NCBI GenBank assembly: GCA_039566865.1
Contig: CM076948.1
Location: 23,571,001-23,635,000, forward strand
Origin: Aurelia coerulea
Taxonomy: Eukaryota; Cnidaria; Scyphozoa; Semaeostomeae; Ulmaridae
Reading direction: 5' to 3'
DNA length: 64,000 nt
The notes below the pieces were generated by a model. It made no database searches. It worked only from the letters and a program-made list of their open reading frames with translations, and was not told the origin of the DNA. Position 1 is the first letter of the stretch. Each line of letters opens with the position of its first letter. Shown one piece after another: positions 10,201-24,500 of this stretch. The position numbers and the translations under genes were made by a program.

Positions 10201-13200
10201 GAAATCAACAGTCATTGACAAATGCCTTGCATCCCCATTTATTGAAAGGCTTGGCTGTCTTTTGAGATTCTGCATGGTCATTTTAATCTATGACTACCAT
10301 TTGAAAAACCTGACTCAAAGAAAATGTCGAATCCTAAAATACTCACTTAGAATGAAATAATCGCTATCCTTTCTCAGTCAACTTTTTTAGAAAACTTAGC
10401 GTACAGATTTTGGATTTGAAGTCGTCTGTGGGGGATATCTGTTGTCTGTAAAATAATTGAGCCCCGTTACTTATTCAAATTTCGTGCTCCCATGCAAATT
10501 TGGAATTCAGTTTTCTCACATCTTCCTACCCTGGGTACCAGACTCTCTAACATAAAACGGAATGGAGAGTCTGGTACCCAGGGTAACGTCTTCTAAAACA
10601 TGGACTGAAAAGAAGGGAAGCGTTGGCAATTAATGAATTACAGGGCCTACGACGAGACCAGAAAAGTGGAAGGGCCAAACTTTGATATGAAAATTCACCA
10701 CAGCAACATCACAACAAGAGTAGCTGCCTTTCCAGGAATGGGCCAAGGCGAAAATGTGACTGAGGCATGCGGACCACGAGTAACATGGGGGTTCGGGGAA
10801 AATGTTTTGGGGCCACGCCCTTCAGATCTTCAGAAAACCCCCATTTGTAATTAAAAGCTGGCAGAATTGAGATGTGGATATTTGTAAGATACCCTCGTGA
10901 GAAAGTGTGCAGTAGCATTTGCTTTGGCTGTCAAGCAGCACTTGCCCTTACTAGCCTAGATCTAGATTTAGGCCCACAAAACACAATGTCTTTGCATTCT
11001 GCATCTATAATCCATTTCCCGGGTCAGTTAAGCATTCTTTAGTTCATAGTGATTTCAATTAAAAAGTTGACGCAAATGGATTCTGATAGCATTCCAAGAA
11101 TTTCTCCTAAATCTCTGGCAAAAGATGAAAATGCAGAGGGCGGGATCACAGGATGGTGCAAATGATGTCACGAGAATATAAATCAAAAACTCTGCTTGCT
11201 CTCACAGCAAGTACACTTTGCGTGTAGCTTAACAACTAGATTATATTGACCAAACAAATTCCTTTAGAAATAAATAACCTTCAAGAAATTATTGTCAGCC
11301 AGATTCATACCCTTTACAATTGTTGACATGATCACTATTGATTTGAACGCTTGACGCTTAAAGGATCTGTGCAAGGTGAAGAGCTTGCATGTTTTGAAAA
11401 TGGCATAAAAATGCTGCGCATGGCTTCCCGTTCACATTAAAGGGGCTCCGTCGTCAAAATGTAAACAAAACGATGATTTTTGCAGTTTTTTTAAAGGTGA
11501 TATCACACAGGATTTTCGCATTTTTTCAAAATGAAAGTTGCTGTTTGGGCATTAATCATTGTAAATCATTGTACTTCACTAAGGAACAAACGAAACATTC
11601 ATATCTTCTACGACTGCTCGGATATAAGTGGATTTTGAACGGTCACTTTTTTGTGGCTTGGGTGAAGCCACCAAACAAACTGCAGAAAACAATGGATGAA
11701 CAATGGATAATCCCCGACATGTGCGAGTTTACGAATTTGTTTACTGTTTGACGACGGAGCCCCTTTAAAACGGCACATTTTACCGGCACAATTTGAAAAT
11801 GGCAGAATTTGAAAACGGAACCCTAACCGGCACAATTTGAAAATGGTGTCGTGTGAACACTGGAAAATGACATAAAATGGAACAAATTGGTTCGTTGCTC
11901 CTTTAGGCCAAGATACAAATTCTTTGTCATAAAACTCCAGCCTCTTTTTGGCGCGGAGATTGCAAAGGGATTGGTACCGTGAAATTTTCAATCGTTTTCA
12001 AATATTGTCTGTATCGTGTGAACCTCGGTGTGAACGCAAGCTAACTGTTTCCTACCGTCATATTATTGCTTGTTTCCAAACGGGGCCGTTATCGTGTAAA
12101 TATAATCTAAGTATATCGATCAATCTGAAACAGTTCAAAAAATCTACCGTCCAAATCAGAAGGTGAAAAGTAGGCCATGTAATACTTGCATATTTTTGTA
12201 AGTAATTCAGACATTTACAGCTCAGTTTGTTTCATCATACACAATTATTTTGACAGCCTCCTTACAGAATGGGCCTAGGCACAAAAGATCGATTTGCAAA
12301 TGTACCAAGAACTGACTGCGGACCAAGAGCTATATAAGAAGTTTAACCTCCTCCCTAAACACTTTGAGGGTTATTTTTCAGCATGATTTAATTTTTTCTC
12401 TCTACGCTCTCCGATCCTTTCATGAGAGCTATGGTAAATCGTGGATCAGTAGGCTCTGTACAAAGTTTAACGACGTCCAATTCGAAAAAGAAAAGTTGGT
12501 GCAGCAAATTCAGCAGTTCGGGTGATGTGACATCGTGTGGCATTAGTTTTAGGAGTTTCCCATCAATGAGCTAGACTAGACTCTCTGTAATAAGTCTGCC
12601 TCTTACCCGAGAAGTAAGCTGATGAAAGGGTTTCAGTACACGATGTGTGTCTTGAATAGAATGGTTGTTTGTTTTGACAAGAATGGGTGTTGTTGCTTGC
12701 GAGCGTGGTTCGCGAATAAATAGTTAACTGCGAATGAATTAACGTATATCTATTTGTGTGGGTGAAAACAAAGATCAATGGATGCAATGAATGAACAAAT
12801 CTGTCTTGCGGTGTCAATCAAAAGCAACTCATGCTATTGTCTTACAAAATCTGTCCTTGTTCATTACAAGGAGAAAACTCACTTAAATTGTTTTTCTTCC
12901 GCCATGAATTTCACCAAATTTTCTTCATCTGGATCAGACCACTTGAGCTGAAACAAAAGGGTGTGTGAGTGATTAAAGGGAGTACAAAGAACAGCAGTCT
13001 TTCCATCGTTTGTCTTTGTTTTTGTGAAAATCGTACTGTCAGTTATTCTGTAAGGGACCGTTCATTATTTACAGAGGGGTTGGTACTGAAGAGAAATATT
13101 TTCTTGTCCAAAAAATCTTCTTACCCAACTCTAAAAGTGACAGCAAAAACATCTACCCAACAATTTTTAGGTTGAAAAAATTATGTCCAACCCCTACCTA

Positions 13201-16200
13201 TAAACATGGTTTCAATGTCAAACGATGTAAATTGTAAATTCAATACTGTAAATATGGATGACAAAGATGAGCAAAGTAGACACTGAAAGTGAAATGGATA
13301 ATGTTGATAATATTGATGATGATATTGAGATAATTTTAGACTTTAAACATTTGGTATTAATTGGTGGGAAAATTTTGTTCTGCCAACCTTGAAATTACAT
13401 GAAAAAATATTTACCCAACCTTTTCATGTTAGAAAATATCTCTTACCCAACCCATTTCTCTTCGGTACCAATCCCTTTATAAATAATGAACAGTCCCTAA
13501 GCTGTGCAGATCAAGTCGCTGACTTAGTGAAAAGCATGCTGGTCTTTGTACTCCCTTCAAGGAAAATGAAATTTGGGCCCGGGGGGGGGGTAACTCCAGT
13601 ACTCAGTGGTACGGGGTTGTGCCATATTTTAGGGTACCTTTTTCATCAACTGCAGCAACTAATGCGTGCTTTCATATTATCCCATTTTAGCTATTGTCCA
13701 CTTGTTTGGATGTTCTGCGATAGAACCTTGAATCAAAGAATAAATCACGTTCACGAAAGGGCTTTGCGCATTGCACAGAAAGATTACGAACATGATTTTG
13801 GTTTTCTCCTGGAGCAAACAAATTCAGTACCCATCCATATAAGAAACCTACAGTTGCTTATGACTGAGATTTTTAAAACAAAATTAGATCTAAGTCCAAC
13901 TTTTATGAAGGATATTTTCACGCAGCGGAACACTGGCTACGCCTTGAGGCATGGGACCGACGCGCTGCTTCCAAAAGTACGCACTACGTCCTTTGGAATC
14001 GAGTCTGTAGCTTTCCTTTGAAATAGGATGTGGCAGCTGCTACCACACGAAATAAAAGACTCCAGCACCCTTCACATTTTCAAAAAGCAAATACGGTGCT
14101 GGAATGGTGATAAATGCAACTGTAGGCTTTGCAAAACATATGTACAACAGGTTGGGTTCATAACAGGATAGTTAGTGAAATTACTGTAATTATACATATA
14201 CATATCATTTTTAGATTAGATTGTAAATTTTGTAAATAAGTAGGCCTTAATTAGCTGTAATTTTAGCTATGGTTTTGTTTTCAGCCTACTTTGTAAATAA
14301 ATTAATGATGATGATGATGATGATGATTTGTTATTACGCAAAAAATTCAAATGGTCCATCATTTTTATGAAAATAAATGAGCATCAGAGCATGAATGAAC
14401 AGGACATATTTTGAAAATTTTCCTGCAGGAAATTATGACTGGACAAATTCCTGTGACGGCCCGGTCGCATGGTCGGTTTGGATTTCATGCCTTGAAATGA
14501 GCAACGCCTGACTTACTTCGATATCTGAAGCAGGAGTAACATCTGGTTTCTTGAATAGCTCTCGTGACTCCTACGAAGTAAAACAAATTCAGGTGAACAT
14601 TTGAAATCCAAATAAAAGGCTCAAAATACCACAAGAGTCTGTCGTATTGCTTAGGAACCTACTTTTTGAGAGCCAGGCTGAAATAGGTAATTATTTTGAA
14701 GGTACCAAGACCAATTTCAAGGTATCAAGGTTCTTATTTGAAGAGTGCCTTGCGTAGGCTGTTCTGGAATCTTCACCAAAGATGCCTAGCCCTTTTATGT
14801 GTTTTGGTAAAGTAATTATGTACCCAATACCAAATTCTAAGCTTACAAACAGCAGGGGAGGAGATTCAAACTTTAACAGCCAACTGGAACAAAAATGAAC
14901 TCGATAACGACAATGAAAAATAAACTTTGCTACGCCTGCAAGAAGAACATGTTTTTCATCAAACTGAAACAGGTTCTTAATTATAAGGTGCATAATTTAA
15001 GAAAAACAGCCTCTATGTTCTTATTTTTGTAGGTTCTTATAAGCGGGAATTTACTGTAACGCAAAATTACCCACAAAAAAACACTTCAATTCTTTTAGTT
15101 CGCGGACACTCTCACCTGACATCTAACTTTAGACTAATATATAAATGTAGATAAAGTATCATTGATACTTTTGGCTGCTTCATTAATTATCTGCTATAAA
15201 TCTCAGTCAGACTATCAATATGAGCAGATATTTCCGGACTTTGAAGTATTTTTGAAGTTCTCACTCAAACACCTACTCAATGATTGATAAAAATAGATAC
15301 ACATTTGATAGACGAGCAATCGTTTGATGTAGAGCGCCATGTCATACGCAACGTTCTATATATATATACACAATATACTGATCGTTATGATCGTTGGGCA
15401 TTATTACTTATCGATAGAACATTGTTGAAGGATTTCTTGGATAAGAGCACTTGAGAAATCGAGAGCACTTCTAAAAGACTGCACAACAGGATAAGCTATC
15501 TTTAAATAGCGGACAGTCCACCAGTCCATGAGTCCATACGCCCACTGGGCAATCATTCTACGATTTGCTTCATAATAGGACATGATAACTTGAGAAATTA
15601 ACCCAGTACATTTTTAAAAATCATCCAGTTTTGAGTATTGAAAGTTTCTTGACAGTTTCTCAGAAGGTTCGTCAAATTCTCATTTATGTACCGGGTGTCT
15701 GAAATAAACGCAACAGATTTGAAAAATTCTCATGCAAATTGTTTCATATTCAACATCAAGCAATTATTTCCATTCAAATCCGCAATAATTAGATTAAATT
15801 TTGATATAATTTCCAGTAGTTTTGGTGACTTGGTCGTGAAGTTAAAATCAACAAACTTCAAAATTGCCCCCAGGTCAAAACCAGAGCTGCTGCACTAACA
15901 CTGGTGAACTATACTGTCAAATTACAAAACATGACCAGCCCTGCAATCCCTGAGCATTGCTGACAAAAGCCAACACACAAGTTAGTTGAACATTAAACAG
16001 GCACTTTCATAAAGATTTCTGTCCAAACACCGTTGAGCTTCTTAAGTGCCCATGGTGGTGGTTCTTTACTTTTTCTAAAATGACAAGGTCATTATTAGAG
16101 TTATTCTTTCAATTATAAATGAACACTGAAAGCTCCCTCGAGACTGGATAACTCATGGATCAGATCCCTTTTGTCACATCTTCTTAATCAAGTTGTGTGT

Positions 16201-18498
16201 GTGTCTGTAATCCTGTGAAGCTGCAGACATTGGCATGCTTCTAATTTTGCAGTATACTTTGCACTACTACTGGTAGCTTTGATTTTGCCCTGACAGCAAA
16301 TTTGAAGTTTGTTGGTTTTTAACTTTGCAACCAAGTCACCAAAAATTCTGAAAAATATATCAAAATCTAATCTAAACATTGCAAATTTAGATAAAAATTA
16401 ACAATTGATTATTAATTTGAAACGGCTCGCGTCATAGTTATTTAAATATGTTGAGCTTTTTTGGACACCCTGTTTAGCTTTTGTAAAGATTAGATTCCGA
16501 ACTCTTAATAGACATGAAATGAAAAATCACAAAAAATACTTCAGCCTTTCAGGTATCAACCAAACTTTGATTGATTCCAATACCTCTCGTATTTTCTGCT
16601 CTTTCGTTCTTTTGTTCTTTTGTTCTTTTGTTCTTTTGTTCTTTTGTCCACCCGGTATGAAATCGCAAGATGCAGCTTTGGTTAAAAATTTGTGCAATAT
16701 TTCTCTTCCCATTCCCTTCCGAGAAAGTTAAATCACCCTGATCTATCAAAATTAATTTGCACTTGAACTTGATGCAACTCAAAAGTTTGATAATTTTGTT
16801 AAAGGGTCTCATTTTTTTCAGTAAGTTATTTTTGAGTGGGCAGGAAGTATTTTTAGCTACTTGAAGCTGATTTAAGCCCACTATGCATACCCCATCCAGG
16901 CATTTTAACGTCCCTTCCGAAGGATGGCGAGGTGAGTTGCGAGGTCAAGCCTCCGAGGTCTCCCATCCGGAGTTTGACCACACTGGACCAAGCTTAACTT
17001 CAGTCACCTGACGGAAACTGTATAAGCCGCTCGGCCACTCACTTTTACTAGGTCGCCCGATGTGTTCTTACCTTATATTTCCATTCTTCTGGAAGAGGAT
17101 ATTTCTGCAAAAAGAAAAATAAAAGTAATTTGCTGACAATCACTGTAGATGAACTCTCACCGAGGGGGAGGGGGGGGGGGCGTTATTCCTGATATTGTTA
17201 AAGTAAGGTTCGAGTAATGTAATGCACGAGCCTTTACTGGGAAGATCCCAGCTTTATTTGAGAAGCGGGCGATGATAATGTTCCCATTGTGAATTACTGG
17301 CGCTTAAAACATAGAATCTACAATAATCTAACTTTTATAGAGTCTTTCTCGTCTCTGCCAAAAAACAGATTTTCTGCGACAGCAGAGACACAAGAGAACA
17401 ACGTGATAACATTCAGCGTGATAACAGAGAGGGGGGCCCATTCGATTCGGTACAGAAAGGGATAAGCCACCGAAGAAATAAAAGGCATACTCAAATCTAT
17501 GTAAAACTTTTTTAACACTTTTATACTAACATCTTGAAAACTAACATCCAAATCATTGTTTATACCAAATTTTAAGAAATCAAGCCTTCATTTACATTAA
17601 TTTAAAGAAAGCAAGATCCATATCTGTACCAAAGTCTTGACAAAGCATACCCTTTGGGCAACACAACCCATTCAAAATGTACGAGGTACCTCTCCGGCGA
17701 GAGGGGAGAATTATCACACGAAACAGCACAAGAAGGACATTATTTCAACCTTTTCCTTTCAACTGCATTGTGTGAAATATGTACATTAGATTAGCAATGG
17801 CATTAGCTTTCAGTGATTTCTTTGTTTGCATATGATAATAACAAATAAAACTGTACCTATATTCTTTAAAGTATTAAATGGTAACTGAAGGGAGATTGTA
17901 TATAAACAAATGAAAATTTACCGATTTATCCAAATGTTTGATGACTTCATCAATAGTTTTATGTTGCTTTATCAATGTTATCGCTTTTTTCGGTCCAATA
18001 CCTGCAAATGAAATTCAGTTTAACACGTTACCTGTGGCACCAAAATGAGCTGCGAAATATACGAGGAAAAAGACCCAAAAAAAAACTATAATGTATAGCC
18101 TTTGTCTTGCTTTTATGAGTAAGTTCCCTCTCTGATAAACCCCTCCTCTTTTAAGCCCCCTCTGGAGTCACTGTAATCAAATAATGAGCCGTGGGGGTCT
18201 TGACAGAGATTATGCAGCACAAATGAACATGCTTTTACATCCCTTGACCATTCTATCATTTATCACTTGACAATTCTATCACTGAGGCCTGAATTGCTTG
18301 ATACTGGATAAATTTTCGCCGCACTCTATTCCATTCTGATTTACACGACGCCGCGCCGGGTTTACTGCGGACTACTTTTCGCATTGGATCAGGGTTCCAG
18401 TTACACGACGACAAGGGTAAGGATTAGGTTAGGATTACTGCAAAAGCTCTATTAAGCCCCCGGGGATTATTTAATTTCAGACACTTCAGAGGGAGGGC

Positions 18499-18541
<43 letters not shown>

Positions 18542-21500
18542 GGCTCATTCACAAAATCAATGACAAGGATATATAATAGCTTTTTTAATTCTTTTACACC
18601 ATATTTTGCAGATTCAACACACAATTTTACGAGTCAAATACATAACTTCGCCACAGTTTTATCTCAAATCATATCAAAATTATTAATAAATGGAAAATCT
18701 TTGGTAACCTCTAGAATTTGATATAAGTGGGGGGGGGGGACTTGATAGAGTGGGGGGCTTATTTAAAATTTTTGGCTCCGTGGGGTGGGGAGGGGCTTAT
18801 TAGAGAGGGGGCTTAATAGAGAGGGGGGCTTAATACAGGGGGTGGCTTATTAGAGAGGGTGGCTTAATAGAGAGGGGGCTTAATAAAGAGGGAGCTTAAT
18901 AGAGAGGGGGCTTAATAGAGAGGGGGCTTAATAGAGAGGGGGTTTAATAGAGAGGGGGGCTTAATAGAGAGGGGGCTTAATAGAGAGGGGGGCTTAATAG
19001 AGAGGGGGTTTAATAGAGAGAGGGCTTAATAGAGAGGGAGCTTAATAGAGAGGGGGCTTAACAGAGAGGGGGCTTAATAGAGAGGGGGTTTAATAGAGAG
19101 GGGGTTTAATAGAGAGGGGGCTTAATAAAGAGGGAGCTTAATAGAGAGGGGGCTTAATAGAGAGGGGGCTTAATAGAGAGGGGGTTTAATAGAGAGGGGG
19201 CTTAATAGAGAGGGGGCTTAATAGAGAGGGGGGCTTAATAGAGAGGGGGGCTTCATAGAGTTTTAACCGTACTCACCTTTAATTGAATTGCAATAGTCAC
19301 ATCCAAGGAGAATACACAAATCGATGAACTATGGGAAGAAAATACACCATCAGAAATATCAACATTCAGAATTTACAGCGCGTCTGGAGTAGTTTAGTAA
19401 TATAAAATGGTCGGTAAAAGACACATTTTCTGAAGATAAGGTTCACCAAAAACATCCACTATTGAAGATTTTGCGGGCTGCGAAGTAAAGAGTACACGGC
19501 CGATATTCAAAACTAAAATGTTGATCTATCAGTCAATGGCTGACTGAAGCATAGCTTCCAAATCTTTAACTCTGCGTAAAAAGGTGGGTGTAAAATTCTG
19601 TGATCTATTTCTTCTGACTGAATGGCTTGAAACAAACTTCAGTTACTTATCTTTAATCCTACCGTTGGACTTTTCAGAAGTTTTCAATATTTTTTGAAAT
19701 TTTAGCGTATGTTACATTTCAACCCATTTGAGGGTGTGACGTCATCAAATTTCTAAATCATAAACCAGAAAAGTGACAGACTTTTGCTTGATACCATATT
19801 ATAGACATCCATAAACTATGGTTTTCTTCGAAATTATTTCATGTTGCTTCAAACAGTTTAGAAATTTCTTGAATTCTTGAAAAATTAGAAAAACACTCTA
19901 ATTCTGAAAATATTGAAGATTTCAGAAAAGTCCAACGGTAGAACTATAGAGAAGTAGCTAAAGTTTCTTTGAAGTCATTCAGTTCAAAGAAATAAGTAAA
20001 TTAATTTTACACCAGCCTTTTTAAAGATTTGGAACCTATGCTGCTAACTGATAATTTCACGTTCAATGCTGGTCTATGATCTACTTGCCATTGAACATGA
20101 AATGTAAATTCTATTTCTTAAACTGACAATAGACCTTTTAGCTATTTTACAACAGAATCTGCATCGAGCGATATTTTCTATACAATCTTTTATTACCTGA
20201 CTGACGTTTCAAAAACGAGGCAATACAAGAATCCCGCCAATCCCATTGGCTAATCGCACATTTCCCGCGGTTTTCCCGTAGCCTTGTATAATACGATACA
20301 AGGACGCGTTTTTGTCACCACAGCAACTAATTTAGGCCTGTGAGATTTACAATGAACTCAAACGACATAACAGTAACAAAATGAGTTTGACTAAATGGTA
20401 TAAGTCAAAATTAGAAGCTATCAGGTAATAAAACTCATACTAACCGGTTTTGTAGTTGTACAGGAAAAAATAAAGCCCTCGGTCTTATTGCACAGACCTC
20501 GCAAGCTCGGTCTGTACTTTTAAGACCTCGGGCTTTATATTTTCCTGTACAACACAAAAACGGTTAGTATGCGCATAATACAAGATTTTCGATTGAGTGG
20601 CGTTAGAGAGCTTCTATCACTATTGTGCACATTCGAAAAATCTTCAAAATGTATTTCATTTCATTTCATTTCATTTCATTTTCAATTATTTATACACGGT
20701 GGCCCCATCAATCAACGACTGCTTTACAGGGGGCCGTGTTAAAAAGCTTACAAAATTAACAATACTTTACTAAAATAACCTAATTACAAGTGATAAAATC
20801 TAAAAAATCTAACTAGAATACTTATGATAAAAAATTAAAAAGAGTAAAATCAAAACTGGTGAATGGAACGAAAAATCACAATCAAATGGTCAAGCAGAAG
20901 GCTGCAGATGGTTTTTTAGTTGGCATTTAAACGAATTAAGCGAATTTGCTTGTTTTATATCCAACGGAAGCTGATTCCAAGTTCTAGCGCCACGAAAAGA
21001 TATCGCTTTTTGTCCTTTGCAGGTTGTCATCCTTGGGATATAGAGATCAGTGGCTGCATTTCGCAAGCTAATATCAATATTTCGGTCAGAATTTTTTGTG
21101 AACAAATCAGAAAGATAGCTAGGTGCAAGGCCAGTTATTGCTTTATACGTAACCGTAGCTGTTTCACTTTTAATCATATCACTGACAGTAAGCCATTTAA
21201 GGTTCTTAATCAAAAGGGTCGCAGATGTATCATAACTGCTATTTGAGACAATCCTTGCAGCTCGATTTTGCAATTTTTGCAGAGCTTGCAATCTAGCTTC
21301 GCCACAGCTTCCCCATACAGAGCAACAGTAGCGAAAGTGTGGCTCGACAATGCCTCGGTACATTTGTATCAGAGTAGGTTTCGGTACGAATTTCTTAGCA
21401 TACTTGAGAAAACCTAAAGCACGAGATACTTTGCCACATAAGACTTTCATGTGCTGATTCCAGTCAAGATTACTGTCAAGTTGAACACCTAAATATTTCA

Positions 21501-24500
21501 CATTGTTAACTAGATTTATGTCAGAGCCTCCAATAGAAAAAGTTGGAGAATCTACTTTCTTTTCAGCAATCTTCTTCAGGTTTGGTTGGGAACCTATAAC
21601 CATCGCTTGCGTCTTTACAACATTTAACGACAGTTTGTTACCCTGCAACAATTTGTTTAGACAGTCGAGATCCCTATTTAGTGTCGTATTAAGCTCTTCG
21701 ATGTTTTTAGAGGCATATGAGATGCTAGTATCGTCAGCATACATTGTCAGATTACATTTATTGAGTGCCAAAGGAAGATCATTAATGTAGATTAGAAAAA
21801 GGAGTGGTCCTAAGCACGATCCCTGAGGAACACCACAATCAATATCGTGCAAATCAGAACATGCACCATTAACTTTACAGAACTGACATCTGTTTTCTAA
21901 GTAAGATTGGAACCATAAATATTCGAGGCCGTCAATGCCATATTTCTTCAGTTTCGCGAGAAGAATTTGATGATTGACCGTGTCAAATGCTTTCTTAAGG
22001 TCGATGAAGACCATAGCAGTGTATTTTCCATTATCTATATTGACGTACCAATCATTTGTATTGTTTAAAAGGGATGTAACTACAGAATGCAAACTCCTAA
22101 AACCGGATTGATGCGAAAAAAGATGCTTATTTCCGTCCATATACTCATAAAGCTGATTGTAAACCAACTTTTCAAACACCCTTGATAAAAAAGGGAGAAC
22201 TGATATGGGTCTGTAATTTGAGCGATCATTCTGTTGGCCACTTTTAAATATAGGGGCAACTCTTGCAATTTTCCAACTATCCGGGAAAACACCAGTAGCT
22301 AAAGAGAGATTAAACATGTCGCAAAGAGAATCGGCCAAGATTGGAAGTCCAGCTTTCAAGAAAAAGTTGGCAATGCCATCAGGCCCAGATCCCATAGATG
22401 ATTTGAATTTTCCAAAGACCTTTTCGACCTGACGTGTATCCACGGGCTTAAAGTGGAACTTAGTATTTTCTTTATCTTAGTATTACTTTAACTTAGTATC
22501 AAAATATCACGGGCGGTAGGAAACGCTGAATTTGAATAAGGTTTATGTATGATACATCGAATTATTCCTATTCTACTTTATCATTTCGCTCATCATATAT
22601 CGACTTTGTTTCCTTTCTGTGCCTACCGCTTCTGCGAAAGCGCCATTTTAATCCTCGCGCGTGGCAGCAGATCGACGTGACCTTAAGAGCCCTGGGACAA
22701 TAGACCATTACGTTAAAGATTGCGGCGAGGAACATTTTACCAAGATGCATTGCGTTCTAATTGCGAATCTTTAACGATTCTGTAGGAATTTGACCAAAGA
22801 ACGCAATGCATCTTGGTAAAAAGTTCCTTCCCGCCATCTTTAGCGTAATCTTCTATAATACCACTCCAATGGAAACTCCTCGAAGAGAGGATTATATTCC
22901 TTCTCTCCTCTTCCGTTTAATTTTACGACATTTGAGTGGCATAATTGCCCCAGGGCTAGGTCACGTCAATCTACCGTCACGCACGGGGATTAAAATGGCG
23001 TCTTCGCTAGAGAGGTAGGCACAGAAAGGAAACAAAGTCGATATATCACGAACGAAATGATAAATCAGAATATAAATAAGTCGATGTATCAGCATACATA
23101 AACCTTTTTCAACTCAGCGTTTCCTACCGCCCGTGAAAATATCGTTCGATTGAAATTCTCTCTTAGAATAGCAAAAAGAACTATTGTACCGGGTGCGCCA
23201 AAATAAACTATGCACGTTTGCCAGGCCACAATAAATTGTACTCTGGTCCGATTTTGAAGATTTATGACTTAATCTTTAGCAGAAAGCCTGAATTAGATTC
23301 TAGGACTTTTTGCAAATTTTTCCGTTTTCGGTTTTTAGAGCTAGAAGCGAGAAAAAATTGAAAATGATCAAAAAACGTCGATCAAATTTTAAAAGATTCA
23401 ACATGAATGAACAAAGAATAACGTTTTCAGGGGGATTTGGGGGTTTAGTACGAACTCTCGTACAGCTGATTACAATTGGTCGATTTCTCAATCGCAAATC
23501 ACCACGAACAAGTTCTCTCTTTCTCCGTTCATGTCGATTCTTTAGAAAACTTGATCGATGTTTTTTGATCGTTTTCAGTATTTTTGAAGACTAAAATTTT
23601 AAGAAACTCGCTTCTAGCTTTAAAAACTGAAAATGAAAAAAATTGCAAAAAATCCCAATATTTAATTGAGGCTTTCTGCTAACGATTAAGTCATAAATCT
23701 TCAAAATCGGTCCAGTGTACGATTTATTGTGGCCTGCCAAACGTGCATAGTTTATTTTGGCGCACCCGGTATGATAACGGAATGTTAAGATCTTAAGTCT
23801 ACATACCTCATCTTGTGACAACTCTAGATCTGCTAAGATCCGATCTAAGTGGTACTCCTGTATTGGCATTTTCCTAAAATTTTGAAATAAAACACATTTT
23901 CATAAAAATACGGAAACTAAATGGTACAGGTTGAGCAAAAATTACCCTGGTTACCTAACATAAAAATTTTAGAGAGTCTGGGTAATGTAATGCAGGTATG
24001 CATGTTTAAATTTTCCACAAAAGTAAAAATTTACAGCGTTTAAAACATCATAAAATAAATACAATACAATTTACAAAATACAGCGATAATAAATACAAGT
24101 TAAAAATCACCCCTATATAGTGGCAGGGATAGCATCAAAAGGTCGAGTTGACCTTATTTCCATAATGGTCCCCTTAGAGGTGGTTGCAAAAAAATAAAAA
24201 ACAATATGTGTTAATGTGCTTTTGGATGAAGCATAATTTAGTAAGGCCGAATCATGAATGTGAGAGAGGACCCTGTACGAAAATACAAGGCCATGTAATA
24301 GCCATGTACAAGCCTTGTAGTTATGGCCTTGTAACCTTGTTTTAGCCTGGAATGGCATTCCTGTAACTTTGTAAATGGCTTGAAAAATGCTAATTAGCCT
24401 TGTAGAAGCCTTGTGGAAACCTTGTGTTAGACTGGTTGCAGCTTGGAATCTTACTGATAGCCTTGTAATTTTCTTCCAAGGCTAGTACAAGGTCATAACA

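Larger units (their letters stand above)
20128..23185. mobile_element. AATAGACC MITE split by three nested insertions
   Basis: Outer ends AATAGACCTTTTAGCTATTT and ...AGAATAGCAAAAAGAACTATT match the intact copy at 42453-42627. The interior is interrupted by a palindrome (about 20200-20575), a non-LTR element (about 20650-22500) and a second palindrome (22508-23135). Confidence 0.75.

Noticed and set aside
16527..16881. Frames with KEQKNKRT repeats
   Set aside because: Translation of the (GTTCTTTT)n microsatellite.
16868..17043. A tRNA-Ser gene
   Set aside because: Only the A-box half is tRNA-like; no acceptor stem or complete cloverleaf, and a diverged second copy marks it as a SINE.
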